This document shows, in pieces, positions 8,752 to 17,429 of a stretch of 64,000 nt of DNA (positions are counted from its first letter, which is position 1; each line of letters starts with the position of its first letter). The translations under genes and the position numbers were made by a program. The notes below the pieces were generated by a model. The model was not told where the DNA came from. It saw only the letters and a program-made list of their open reading frames with translations, and made no database searches. Source of the stretch: CAZSAK01 sp964605155. Lineage in GTDB: Bacteria > Pseudomonadota > Gammaproteobacteria > SZUA-140. The stretch lies in contig CAZSAK010000003.1 of NCBI GenBank assembly GCA_964605155.1, positions 62,001 to 126,000 on the forward strand. The letters are read 5' to 3'.

Positions 8752-9726
8752 TTATTGTAACTTCGCCAGTTCTTTTTCAACAATGGTATCCGGTAACGGA
8801 ATGTATCCGTCCTTGATAACCACCTGCTGGCCGGTCTTGGAGAGTACCATCGAGACAAATTCTCTTTCCAATGGTGGCAGGGCCTTGTTGGGTTGCTTGT
8901 TGACATAGACATACAGGTAACGCGCCAACGGGTACTTGCCAGTAGCGGCATTTTCTGTCGTGGCTTCAACAAATGTCCCATCGTCCTTCTTGCTCAATGG
9001 AACCGCCTTGACACCGGAGGTCTTGTAACCGATACCTGAATAGCCGATACCATTGATCGATGCTGTCACGGACTGGACAACGGAAGCGGAACCCGGTTGT
9101 TCATTGACCGTGTTTTTGTAGTCACCCTTGCACAAGGTGTGTTCCTTGAAGTAACCATAGGTACCCGACACGGAATTACGTCCATAGAGCTGGATATCAC
9201 GATCCTTCCAGGCACCTGTCAGGCCCAGTTGTCCCCAACGGGTAATATCTTCAGGGTAACCGCATTTTCTGGTGGAGGAGAAAATGGCATCCGCCTGGGC
9301 CATGGTCATTCCCTTGATCGGGTTATCCTTGTGTACATAGATCGCAAGTGCATCGATAGCGACCCTGATGGGTGTCGGTTTATAGCCGTATTTGCTCTCA
9401 AAAGCCTCGACCTCCTTGTCCTTCATCTGGCGGCTCATGGGGCCGATATTTGAAGTGCCCTCGGTCAATGCAGGCGGGGCGGTCGATGACCCGGCGGCCT
9501 GGATCTGGATATTGACATTGGGATAAAGGCGTTTGAATTCTTCCGCCCATAATGTCATGAGGTTTGCCAGGGTATCTGAACCAACACTGGACAGATTACC
9601 CGAGACACCGCTCGCTTTTTCGTAGTCAGGCAGTTTCGGATCGAGTTGCGATGCGGCAAAGGTCGCGCTCGATGCCAACAATGTGCTCGAACACAGCAGT
9701 GCTGCCATCAGTTTTCCGGATTTCAT
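8752..9726 (-). CDS. pstS: Phosphate ABC transporter substrate-binding protein PstS
   Basis: The protein has 324 residues. A clear signal peptide ([20 protein letters not shown], probable cleavage after ATFA) sends it to the periplasm. The phosphate-binding motifs are visible: [42 protein letters not shown] and [18 protein letters not shown]. PstS captures phosphate for the PstCAB transporter. AAGGAG lies 8 bases before the ATG. A Pho box is upstream and a strong terminator follows, so it is transcribed alone. No pstC, pstA, pstB or phoU follows, so the rest of the transporter must be encoded elsewhere. Confidence 0.96.
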   Translation of the reverse strand: MKSGKLMAALLCSSTLLASSATFAASQLDPKLPDYEKASGVSGNLSSVGSDTLANLMTLWAEEFKRLYPNVNIQIQAAGSSTAPPALTEGTSNIGPMSRQMKDKEVEAFESKYGYKPTPIRVAIDALAIYVHKDNPIKGMTMAQADAIFSSTRKCGYPEDITRWGQLGLTGAWKDRDIQLYGRNSVSGTYGYFKEHTLCKGDYKNTVNEQPGSASVVQSVTASINGIGYSGIGYKTSGVKAVPLSKKDDGTFVEATTENAATGKYPLARYLYVYVNKQPNKALPPLEREFVSMVLSKTGQQVVIKDGYIPLPDTIVEKELAKLQ

Positions 9727-9836
9727 AATAACAATGCTCCTTCTAGGATTAAATCTTGCGTTCGGTTGTTATACAAGGTCATTAGATGTCGCTGGCCATT
9801 GTAGGAATGCTAACGTGTCAGGAGTATGAAAATACG

Positions 9837-9854
9837 ATGACAGTTTTATTACAG
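9837..9854 (-). promoter_or_regulatory. Pho box of pstS
   Basis: The minus strand reads CTGTAATAAAACTGTCAT, matching the tandem CTGTCAT consensus at 13 of 14 half-site positions with the standard 4-base spacer. A -10-like CATACT starts 8 bases downstream. It lies 111 bases before the pstS ATG. This is the best Pho box in the window and anchors the reading of the others. Confidence 0.8.
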
Positions 9855-9895
9855 CTTTTCAGGTCAATTATTTACAGGTGGTTTAGCGGATTGAT

Positions 9896-11248
9896 TCATT
9901 TGGCATTAATCTGGGGGTTGTGTTCATCCGGATTTATCGCGTAGATCTGATCCCGGTAGTGGATCAGATTTGCAGGAAAGTCACAGATGAAGGTACTGCC
10001 GATATCCAGCTTGCTTTCGATCCTGAGTACGGCGTCATGTCTTTCCAGTGCATGCTTGACGATTGCCAGACCCAGCCCGGTACCGCCGGTTTCCCTTGAA
10101 CGCCCAACATCGACGCGGTAAAAACGCTCAGTCAGCCGGGAGATATGCTGTGGTGCGATTCCGATGCCCGTATCCTTGACCTCGAAATGCGCCCCTGATT
10201 GATCGGCATACCACCGTAAGTATATCTTGCCCCTTTCCGGTGTATAACGGATCGCATTATTGATGAGATTGTAAAAGACACTGTGCAATTCCTGTTCGTT
10301 ACCGATCAGCCACAGATGCGGATCCGCATCCAGGTGTATTTCATGTTGCATACTGCCACTCAGGGTGATGGCCTCTTCGCGCATTGCTGCGAGCATGGCG
10401 GGTATTGCGACGGGTTGTCCCGGGTGATGGGGTCCGTCTGTTTCAAGGCGGGAAAGCAACAACAGGTCATTGACGATATGTTGCATGCGTGAAGTCTGCT
10501 GATACATCAGTTGTATGGAACGTTTCCATTCTTTTAGTTGTTCATGGTCGTTGGCGTCGGACATGGTTTCGAGCAAACCGTTCAGTACCGTCAACGGTGT
10601 GCGGAGTTCATGGGAGACATTGGCCACAAAATCGCGACGCATTTGCTCCAGCCGCTTGATGCGGGTGATATCACGGGCGATCAGCAAACGTTGATCCTTG
10701 CCGTACGGGACGATACTGACTTCCAGCATGAACTTTTCATGGATGGGGGAGGGTATCTCTATACTCTTTTTGTAGTCTCCCTGCTGGACATATTCGATAA
10801 AATCCGGGTGTCTGACGAGATTGATCAGCTTGTTGCCGGTGTCCTGGGGAGATTGCAAACCCAGTAACGGACCAGCAGCCTCGTTTATCCAGTCTATCTC
10901 GCCGTTGGCACGCAGGATCACCGCGGCATCCGGCATCGCGGTTGTGGATTCACGGTAGCGATTGATTACGTCGGCAAGCTTGCGCTTCTGTTTACGGTTA
11001 CGTTGCCGGATGAGATAGTTTTGATGATAGATCTCGCTCCAGATGCCCTTTCCCTGTGGAGGGTGCGAGATGCCCCCCTGTCTCAGCCAGTGCTCGAGTC
11101 TGTATATATGGACCAGGTGCCAGGCCAGATAGCCAAGTGAGGTTATTAACAGGATAACAACGAGATGCCCGCTCAACATGCCGACGATCAGCGCGGCTAG
11201 AAAGAGACCGCTAATTCGCCATACTTCTATTGACCAGGGGTTATACAA
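9896..11248 (-). CDS. phoR: Phosphate-regulon sensor histidine kinase PhoR
   Basis: The 450-residue inner-membrane kinase has two N-terminal hydrophobic helices (about residues 10-50) and no large periplasmic domain, as expected for PhoR. A PAS domain (about 95-190) follows, then a HisKA domain with DFVANVSHELRTPLTVLNG (phosphorylated His near 213), then a HATPase domain with FYNLINNAIRYTPERG and GGTGLGLAIVKHALERH. It phosphorylates PhoB when phosphate is scarce. The start is probably TTG at 11248, two bases after the phoB stop, so the genes are tightly coupled. Confidence 0.93.
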   Translation of the reverse strand: MYNPWSIEVWRISGLFLAALIVGMLSGHLVVILLITSLGYLAWHLVHIYRLEHWLRQGGISHPPQGKGIWSEIYHQNYLIRQRNRKQKRKLADVINRYRESTTAMPDAAVILRANGEIDWINEAAGPLLGLQSPQDTGNKLINLVRHPDFIEYVQQGDYKKSIEIPSPIHEKFMLEVSIVPYGKDQRLLIARDITRIKRLEQMRRDFVANVSHELRTPLTVLNGLLETMSDANDHEQLKEWKRSIQLMYQQTSRMQHIVNDLLLLSRLETDGPHHPGQPVAIPAMLAAMREEAITLSGSMQHEIHLDADPHLWLIGNEQELHSVFYNLINNAIRYTPERGKIYLRWYADQSGAHFEVKDTGIGIAPQHISRLTERFYRVDVGRSRETGGTGLGLAIVKHALERHDAVLRIESKLDIGSTFICDFPANLIHYRDQIYAINPDEHNPQINAK

Positions 11249-11250
11249 TG

Positions 11251-11940
11251 TTATCTCTGGGTGGAAAAGCGGTAACCCGTACCCCTTACTGTCTGGATAA
11301 GCCTGTCATGGCCATATCTTGAAAGGGCCTTGCGCAAACGGCGAATATGCACATCAACTGTGCGTTCTTCAACATAGACATTACTTCCCCATATTCTATC
11401 CAGTAATTGCCCCCTGCTGTATACACGTTCAGGATGCGACATGAAAAAATGCAACATCCTGTACTCTGTCGGGCCGATCTCGAGAATTTTGTTGTCAACG
11501 GTCACCCGGTGACTGGCAACATCGAGTCGTAAACCGTTTGCCTCGATGGTCTCTTCATCGGTCTTCGGCGCCGTGCGTCTCAACACGGCCTTGATACGGG
11601 CGACGAGTTCACGGGGCGAAAAGGGTTTGGTGATATAGTCATCCGCGCCGGTATCGAGACCGGTAATCTTGTCCGTTTCCTCGTCGCGTGCCGTCAGCAT
11701 GATAATCGGGACATAGCGGGTTAGTTCGTCCTTTTTCAGTCGACGTGCCACTTCGAGGCCACTTGATCCCGGCAGCATCCAGTCCAGCAGTATCAGATCC
11801 GGGATTTCATTGCTGACGGAAATCATCGCCTCGGTCGCATCTCCTGCTTCGGCAAGATCAAAGTCCGCCCGGGACAGGGCAACACCGACCATTTCACGGA
11901 TTGCCGGTTCGTCTTCAACGATTAGTATTCTGAACGTCAT
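11251..11940 (-). CDS. phoB: Phosphate-regulon response regulator PhoB
   Basis: From the ATG at 11940 the protein has 229 residues and begins [18 protein letters not shown]. The receiver domain carries the acidic pocket and the phosphorylated Asp in [17 protein letters not shown], and the switch Thr and Lys in MLTARDEE and [15 protein letters not shown]. The C-terminal winged helix ([28 protein letters not shown]) binds DNA. The frame extends upstream to 11991, but those 17 residues do not fit the family. It is the likely activator of the Pho-box promoters in this window. A weak candidate Pho box upstream suggests autoregulation. Confidence 0.95.
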   Translation of the reverse strand: MTFRILIVEDEPAIREMVGVALSRADFDLAEAGDATEAMISVSNEIPDLILLDWMLPGSSGLEVARRLKKDELTRYVPIIMLTARDEETDKITGLDTGADDYITKPFSPRELVARIKAVLRRTAPKTDEETIEANGLRLDVASHRVTVDNKILEIGPTEYRMLHFFMSHPERVYSRGQLLDRIWGSNVYVEERTVDVHIRRLRKALSRYGHDRLIQTVRGTGYRFSTQR

Positions 11941-11984
11941 GGGGGTTACCCTGCTGTAGGCCGCGTGTATTACACCGGACAAAT

Positions 11985-12002
11985 ATTGCATTCATGTTAC
12001 AG
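11985..12002 (-). promoter_or_regulatory. Weak candidate Pho box for phoBR
   Basis: The minus strand reads CTGTAACATGAATGCAAT, with half-sites CTGTAAC and ATGCAAT at an 11-base period (9 of 14 matches). A -10-like TGTAAT starts 10 bases further on, and the phoB ATG is 45 bases downstream. The match alone is weak; spacing and gene context raise it above chance. Confidence 0.35.
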
Positions 12003-12091
12003 TTCAACTCTATCAGCAATGCAGACCAGTTATTATACAAGGCTGAATATATAAGCCGCTGATAACAGTGATGAATATAACATGTATATGA

Positions 12092-12109
12092 TGTTCATAA
12101 AAATGTCAT
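12092..12109 (+). promoter_or_regulatory. Putative Pho box of the porin gene
   Basis: The plus strand reads TGTTCATAAAAATGTCAT. The second half-site (ATGTCAT) matches 6 of 7 positions and the first (TGTTCAT) keeps TCAT, in the right 11-base phase. It lies 112 bases before the chosen porin start, about the same distance as at pstS and the pyruvate-kinase-like gene. Confidence 0.5.
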
Positions 12110-12220
12110 AAAAAGTACACGATTTCTTCACACCCATTCATTAACCTTCATCCCGTTTATTCATGTGGCCGAAAGTGAATGGACACAAATCAATTAGAAC
12201 ATAACAGGAGATTACAGGTG

Positions 12221-13231
12221 ATGACTATGAATTGGATAAACGGACTCAACAGGCATTTGCGCCCGCTGGCGACAATGGGAGGCTTTACCGCGGTGCTGTT
12301 AGCGGGCACTGCCGCCTATGCCTATGATGTGAACGACAAACTGGAAGTAAATGGAAAGGTGTTCGCCAATGTAATTTCGGTGGATGGCAATGCGGATTCT
12401 GCGGACGACGATGCGGCCAGTGGGTTCCACTTCGATCGTGCCTACTTCGAGACCCGTTACCACGCCGACGACGCCAACATGGTCCGGATCACGCTGGACC
12501 AGAAGGCCCCGGACGGTAGCGTGTTCGTCAAGTATGCCTACTGGCAGCACAAGTTTGCCGGTGGTGCCAAGATCAAGGTCGGCCAGAACCATACTCCGCT
12601 GGTGGACTACCTGCAAACCGAGATGTGGAGACACCGCTACGTGGCCAAGACATTCGCGGATGCGGTCGGGGCAGAGACATCTTCCGATATCGGTGTCAGT
12701 GTGCTGGGTGATGCCGGTGACATGTTCAGTTATTATGTATCGCTGATGAACGGTGAAGGTTACACCAATACGCCTGATGGAGCCGGCTTTGCATTCGAGG
12801 GCCGTGTTGAGGTGCAAACCGCCGGTGCCCATATAGGTGCTTACGCCCACAGCGAATCCAAGCGCAATGGCGTGGACAACTACGACCCGAGCCGTGGTGT
12901 GGTGTATGCCTGGTGGGAAAACGATGCATTCCAAATCGGCGCCCAGTACCTGTCGGCTGACGACGGTGATGCCGCAACCAATTTCAAGGATGGTACCGGT
13001 TATAACGTACTGGCCAATATCAAGTTGCCGAATATGGGCAAGAAAACCACTGCATTTCTACGCTATGACACCATTGACAAGCAGGACACGGGCACTGATC
13101 AGACGCTCACCATTGCGGGCGTTGAATTCCAGGCCGCACCCGGCATCATGCTGGCGCCCAATATCCAGGTTGCCGACGACGGCACCGATGATGTCACGAC
13201 CGTTGGTGTCAATGGCCAGTACAAGTTCTAG
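12221..13231 (+). CDS. Outer-membrane porin, OprO/OprP (phosphate-selective) type
   Basis: About 336 residues from ATG 12221. AGGAGA (12206-12211) sits 9 bases before it, so the longer frame from 12179 is rejected; GTG 12218 is also possible. The signal peptide is long and ends near TAAYA. The mature protein is rich in alternating beta-strand segments, has no cysteine-rich part, and ends NGQYKF with a C-terminal Phe, as outer-membrane barrels do. HFDRAYFETRYHADDANMVRITLDQK and YLQTEMWRHRYVAKTF resemble OprO/OprP porins. The Pho-box-like promoter and the place next to phoB support a role in phosphate or polyphosphate uptake. Selectivity cannot be judged from sequence alone. Confidence 0.8.
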   Translation: MTMNWINGLNRHLRPLATMGGFTAVLLAGTAAYAYDVNDKLEVNGKVFANVISVDGNADSADDDAASGFHFDRAYFETRYHADDANMVRITLDQKAPDGSVFVKYAYWQHKFAGGAKIKVGQNHTPLVDYLQTEMWRHRYVAKTFADAVGAETSSDIGVSVLGDAGDMFSYYVSLMNGEGYTNTPDGAGFAFEGRVEVQTAGAHIGAYAHSESKRNGVDNYDPSRGVVYAWWENDAFQIGAQYLSADDGDAATNFKDGTGYNVLANIKLPNMGKKTTAFLRYDTIDKQDTGTDQTLTIAGVEFQAAPGIMLAPNIQVADDGTDDVTTVGVNGQYKF

Positions 13232-13296
13232 GCAACACCATCGAAGAAAAATAACCAGCAGTTTCTCCCATCTCATCTGTAATAGGATGATCTTAT

Positions 13297-13323
13297 ACGG
13301 GGCGCAAGCCCCGTTCTTTTTTT
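13297..13323 (+). terminator. Rho-independent terminator of the porin gene
   Basis: The stem ACGGGGC (13297-13303) pairs perfectly with GCCCCGT (13308-13314) around a GCAA loop. A T-rich tail (TCTTTTTTT) follows. It lies 66 bases after the porin stop. Confidence 0.92.
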
Positions 13324-13646
13324 CATAAATGCTGCACTTGACGATACTGCATTATTAATGAACTCAAAATCTTCACTGACTATTCGTGTCAACTCCGGTT
13401 TTTCGTTCAATAATGCCTTGTCTCGCCTGCGTTCGCTATTTATGAGGCAGGTTTATATACAGTCTCGTTGAAAGAGACTTGTGTCGTTAGTGTCATGCTG
13501 CCGGTGCTCATTTACTTCTATGTAAACTGCGTGCCGGGTCATGCCACTGCCTTGCAATCATCATAAATAGATCATTTTCATTGATGATGTAATGCGAATG
13601 ATATGCCTGCTTTGCCGGCATCGCATGTATATGACCATGTCAGGCA
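13324..13646. other. Non-coding interval with small hairpins
   Basis: No convincing reading frame is present. The interval holds a perfect 6-base hairpin, AGTCTC/GAGACT (13461-13466 and 13474-13479). It also holds an imperfect hairpin (ATGCCTGC with GCCGGCAT, about 13601-13619) just past the stop of the DUF1614 gene. That hairpin could help end its transcript but lacks a T-run. Confidence 0.5.
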
Positions 13647-14315
13647 CTAGGCCAGCAAAACGGCAACGATTCCGGTGAGGAAAATACCGTCAAAGGTTCC
13701 GGCACCGCCGATCGAGGCGATGGGTGTGCCCATCTTGCGGATATCCTTGAGTCGCATCAGGTCGGCGCCGATCAGCACGCCGATGGTGCCACAGATATAG
13801 GCCAGTGGCGCACTGTTATCAGGGCCGATGACCATCGCGACCACCGCGGCCGTGATCGGGGCGATGAAAATCGGCATGCCGATGCCAAGTCCGGGGATCG
13901 GGCGGCTGGCCAAGTTACAGATGACGGCGACGATTGCGATGGCGATTATCACCTGGCCGAATGCCAGCGGGTTATGGCGGATCAGATAGGCGCTGAAAAA
14001 AACCGGTATCAGACATCCGCCGACGTTCATGGCGATGAGGGTCTTGCCATGGAATTCCCGCATAGTGCGTTGCAGCAGGCCACGGAGTTCCCTGGGCAGT
14101 TCTTCCGCGGACGGCCGTTCGGCATTGACGGTAAACAACGGCAGATTGATTGCACTGCCGAACAGAGAGCAGAATAACAGCAGGAACGCCGATTGCGAGG
14201 AGAGTCCGAGCTTGTCGAAGGCTATCGTGAGGATGCCTATCTGAACAAAGGCCATCAGGAAACCGATGATGACGACAAACAGGAACAGGTATAAGGCTGA
14301 AAAGGGTGATCGCAT
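13647..14315 (-). CDS. DUF1614 family membrane protein
   Basis: The 222-residue protein is very hydrophobic, with about six to seven predicted membrane segments and glycine-rich loops. It opens with SPFSALYLFLFVVIIGFLM and ends with GGAGTFDGIFLTGIVAVLLA. The last segment, with its GGAGTFDGIFLTG motif, is characteristic of the DUF1614 family, whose function is unknown. AAGGA lies upstream of the ATG. It follows the ABC exporter gene after 24 bases on the same strand and is probably co-transcribed with it. Confidence 0.82.
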   Translation of the reverse strand: MRSPFSALYLFLFVVIIGFLMAFVQIGILTIAFDKLGLSSQSAFLLLFCSLFGSAINLPLFTVNAERPSAEELPRELRGLLQRTMREFHGKTLIAMNVGGCLIPVFFSAYLIRHNPLAFGQVIIAIAIVAVICNLASRPIPGLGIGMPIFIAPITAAVVAMVIGPDNSAPLAYICGTIGVLIGADLMRLKDIRKMGTPIASIGGAGTFDGIFLTGIVAVLLA

Positions 14316-14339
14316 CTGGGGAATCCTTTGAGGGATATA

Positions 14340-16142
14340 TTAAGAGGTGGCCTGCTGTGCTATTTCGGGCAGGATGATTTCTTTTTTGCGTTCCTCCTGT
14401 TGCAGGGCCCACATGCGTGCATAGACCGCGTTTGCGGCGAGTAGTTGTTGATGGGTACCATGTTCGACGATACGACCGTGTTCCATGACCAGGATCTGGT
14501 CGGCATCGATCACTGTAGACAGACGATGGGCGATGACCAGAGTCGTATGGTTGCTTGCCACTTCCCTGAGTGCAGACAGGATCGCTTTTTCCGAGCTGGA
14601 GTCGAGGGCCGATGTGGCCTCGTCGAATACCATGATCCGGGGATTCTTTAATATAGCACGTGCAATCGCGATGCGTTGCTTTTCACCTCCGGAGACCTTG
14701 AGGCCGCGTTCTCCCACAACCGTATCAAATCCTTCCGGCAGAGCCTCGATGAATCCCTTGAGGTGCGCCAGTTCCGCTGCCTGAACCACTTCTTCGCGTG
14801 GTGCCTCCGGTCTGGCGTAGGCGATATTGTAATAGATGCTGTCGTTGAACAGTACAGTATCCTGCGGCACGATGCCGATGGCGTTGCGCAGGCTTTTCTG
14901 GGTGACTCGCCTGATGTCCGTACCGTCGATCTCGATCGCACCGTCATCAACGTCGTAAAACCTGAACAACAGCCGGACCAGCGTGGATTTGCCCGCGCCA
15001 CTCGGCCCGACCACCGCCACCTTGTGGCCGGGCGGGATCTCAAAATCGACATCGGCGAGGATCTCGCGTTCCTTCGCGTAAGCGAAACCGACATGATTGA
15101 ACCTGACTCTGCCGCTGGTGATGGTGAGATCCCGTGCAGCGGGTGCGTCCTTGATTTCCTGGTATTCGTTCAGCAGGGTAAACATACGTTCCATGTCGGC
15201 AAGCGAGTGTTTGATCTCGCGATAGACAAAACCCAGAAAGTTCATCGGTATGAACATCCGGGTCAGGTACATGATCACCATGGTGAGGTCTCCGAGGGTC
15301 AATGCACCGCTGACGACGCCGCGACCGGCCAATACGATCATCGCGGTGGTACCGATGGCGATGATGGAGCCCTGTCCCATGTTGAGTGCTGACAAGGATG
15401 TCTGGTTGCGTACGGCTGCAGCTTCCCACACCTCCATGTTTTCATCATAGCGCCGGGCCTCGAAATCCTCGTTGCCGAAATACTTGACAGTTTCGTAATT
15501 GAGCAGGCTGTCGATTGCCCTGGTGTTGGCCTTGGAATCCATTTCATTCATCCGGCGCCTGAATTTCATACGCCATTCGGTTACCGTCAGGGTAAATACT
15601 ATATATATAACCGCGGTAGCGAACGGTATCACGGCGAACCAGATATTGAAGTTAACGAGCAGGATCACTGCGATCAGGCTGATTTCCACCAGTGTCGGGA
15701 GGATATTGAACACCATGAAATTCAGCAGGAAACTGATGCCGCGACTGCCGCGCTCGATATCGCGCGATACACCGCCCGTCTGGCGGTCGAGGTGAAAGCG
15801 CAGACTCAGGGTATGGAGATGACGGAATACCTTGAGCGCGACACGGCGTATGGACCGCTGGGTGACCTTGGCAAAGACGGCATCACGTAACTCACCGAAG
15901 ATCACGCTGATGATGCTGATCACACCGTACCCGGCTATCAGGGCGACAGGCAGCACGAGGATAGCGTTCAGGCTCGCATCCATTGAATCGATAATCCGTT
16001 TCAACAGGAGCGGGGTATAGACGATGGCCACCTTGGAGAGGATCAGAAACGCGAGCGCCAACACTACCCGCATCCTGTATTCCCACAGGTAGGGGAGCAG
16101 GGTCATGACTGTGTGCCAGTCGTTGCGTTTTTTTCGTTCCAT
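14340..16142 (-). CDS. ABC exporter, Atm1/heavy-metal tolerance type
   Basis: A half-transporter of about 600 residues from ATG 16142; an in-frame ATG at 16175 would add 11. The N-terminal membrane domain has six helices. The C-terminal ATPase has Walker A (VVGPSGAGKSTLVRLLFRFYD), signature (KVSGGEKQRIAIARAIL), Walker B (IMVFDEATSALD) and the H-loop (LVIAHRLSTV). LKVSGGEKQR and LRNAIGIVPQDTVLFNDSIYYNIAYARP are close to Atm1/HMT1 proteins, which export glutathione-linked sulfur or metal species in homodimers. It stands apart from the divergent fmdB gene and has the DUF1614 gene downstream. The substrate is not known. Confidence 0.85.
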   Translation of the reverse strand: MERKKRNDWHTVMTLLPYLWEYRMRVVLALAFLILSKVAIVYTPLLLKRIIDSMDASLNAILVLPVALIAGYGVISIISVIFGELRDAVFAKVTQRSIRRVALKVFRHLHTLSLRFHLDRQTGGVSRDIERGSRGISFLLNFMVFNILPTLVEISLIAVILLVNFNIWFAVIPFATAVIYIVFTLTVTEWRMKFRRRMNEMDSKANTRAIDSLLNYETVKYFGNEDFEARRYDENMEVWEAAAVRNQTSLSALNMGQGSIIAIGTTAMIVLAGRGVVSGALTLGDLTMVIMYLTRMFIPMNFLGFVYREIKHSLADMERMFTLLNEYQEIKDAPAARDLTITSGRVRFNHVGFAYAKEREILADVDFEIPPGHKVAVVGPSGAGKSTLVRLLFRFYDVDDGAIEIDGTDIRRVTQKSLRNAIGIVPQDTVLFNDSIYYNIAYARPEAPREEVVQAAELAHLKGFIEALPEGFDTVVGERGLKVSGGEKQRIAIARAILKNPRIMVFDEATSALDSSSEKAILSALREVASNHTTLVIAHRLSTVIDADQILVMEHGRIVEHGTHQQLLAANAVYARMWALQQEERKKEIILPEIAQQATS

Positions 16143-16278
16143 TGCGATCAAACCTAACAGATGCGCGCCTGGCATGCCAATTTCAGTGTATAATCCCTTC
16201 CCACAAGGACTTGTTTTTTTTATGAAATGCCCTTATTTCAGGGGAGGTCCCGGTCAATGACGAATCGCGAGGTAGTAT

Positions 16279-16584
16279 ATGCCTATATATGAATATACCT
16301 GTGCTTCATGCGGTCATGAACTTGAAGCCATACAAAAAATGAGTGACGCCCCGCTGGTGGATTGTCCCGAGTGCGGCAAGCCGGAATTGAAAAAAAATGT
16401 TTCCGCGGCAGGCTTCAGGCTGAAGGGCACCGGATGGTATGAAACCGATTTTAAGGGAGGCGGCAAGAAAAAAGAAGACAGGGAACTGAAACAAGGCACA
16501 GACAAAGCCGACAAGGCTACCGATAAAAAGTCCGCTGATAATAAGGGTGCCGGCGCGACCCCGAAAACCGGTACAAGTGACTGA
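16279..16584 (+). CDS. FmdB-type zinc-ribbon protein
   Basis: The 101-residue protein starts MPIYEYTCASCGHELE. Cys8, Cys11, Cys29 and Cys32 form a C4 zinc ribbon. The family signature AAGFRLKGTGWYETDFK follows, then a low-complexity, lysine-rich tail. FmdB-family proteins are small and their exact role is unsettled. The order fmdB-DUF502-aspS is conserved in many proteobacteria and is present here with short gaps. GAGG lies a few bases before the ATG. Confidence 0.9.
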   Translation: MPIYEYTCASCGHELEAIQKMSDAPLVDCPECGKPELKKNVSAAGFRLKGTGWYETDFKGGGKKKEDRELKQGTDKADKATDKKSADNKGAGATPKTGTSD

Positions 16585-16599
16585 GACCGTGAAGACCTT

Positions 16600-17247
16600 A
16601 TGATGCCCACGCTGCGCCGCTACCTGATAGCCGGCCTGCTGGTATGGCTGCCTCTGGGGGTGACCGTACTGGTTATCCGGTTGCTGGTCGGATTCATGGA
16701 CCGTTTCCTGCTCCTGATACCCGACAGGTACAATCCCGAAAATCTGCTCGGCTTTCATATTCCCGGCCTGGGGCTGTTGCTGTCCATTATCGTCGTGGTG
16801 GTGACCGGCGTGATAGTGGCCAATTTTTTCGGGCGCCGTTTGATCGCGTTATGGGAATCATTGCTGGCGCGAATACCGCTGGTGCGTTCCATCTATTCCA
16901 GTGTCAAGCAGATTGCCGAGACCCTGTTTCATCCCGATGGCAAGTCATTTCGCAAGGTACTATTAATAGAATATCCCCGTATCGGTATCTGGACACTGGC
17001 GTTCCATACCGGGGGCGTCGTCGGCGAGGTTCAGGACAAGACCGGCAGGGAGGTGATTAACGTCTTCGTCCCGACCACGCCGAATCCCACTTCGGGATTC
17101 TTTATCATGGTGCCCAAAGAAGATGTAGTGGAGCTGGATATGAGCGTCGATGACGGCCTGAAGCTGATCATGTCGCTGGGTGTCGTAGTGCCGGGCGCGA
17201 AAAACAGGGCGCGCGAAGCGGTTGCACAGCAGCAAGACCAAAATTAG
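16600..17247 (+). CDS. DUF502 family membrane protein
   Basis: The 215-residue protein has two N-terminal membrane helices (about residues 5-30 and 50-75). A conserved soluble part follows, with RIPLVRSIYSSVKQIAETLF, VLLIEYPRIGIWTLAFHTG and VFVPTTPNPTSGFFIMVPKEDV. These are hallmarks of DUF502. Its role is unknown; homologues sit beside fmdB and aspS as here. Start is ATG 16600, with a second ATG directly after it. Confidence 0.88.
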   Translation: MMPTLRRYLIAGLLVWLPLGVTVLVIRLLVGFMDRFLLLIPDRYNPENLLGFHIPGLGLLLSIIVVVVTGVIVANFFGRRLIALWESLLARIPLVRSIYSSVKQIAETLFHPDGKSFRKVLLIEYPRIGIWTLAFHTGGVVGEVQDKTGREVINVFVPTTPNPTSGFFIMVPKEDVVELDMSVDDGLKLIMSLGVVVPGAKNRAREAVAQQQDQN

Positions 17248-17429
17248 GATGTTTGACCTGTCACGCAGTAACAAAATCCTCTGCGTCGATCAGGAACTGT
17301 CCGGGACAGATATTCACATTCAAGCCCTTATGATACGTGCCCTCATTTGACGCTTGTTACTTGACGCCCGATCCCTGATACTTGACACCTTTTATTTACT
17401 GGTAGCGGAATAAATCCGACAGATAGCGT

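Noticed and set aside
12299..12934. Long minus-strand reading frame opposite the porin gene (211 codons)
   Set aside because: It lies wholly opposite a clear porin with a signal peptide and a ribosome site. Its translation matches no family and is explained by the codon pattern of the sense gene.
14676..15392. Plus-strand frame of 238 codons opposite the ABC exporter
   Set aside because: It is antisense to intact Walker motifs, and its product has no recognisable domain.
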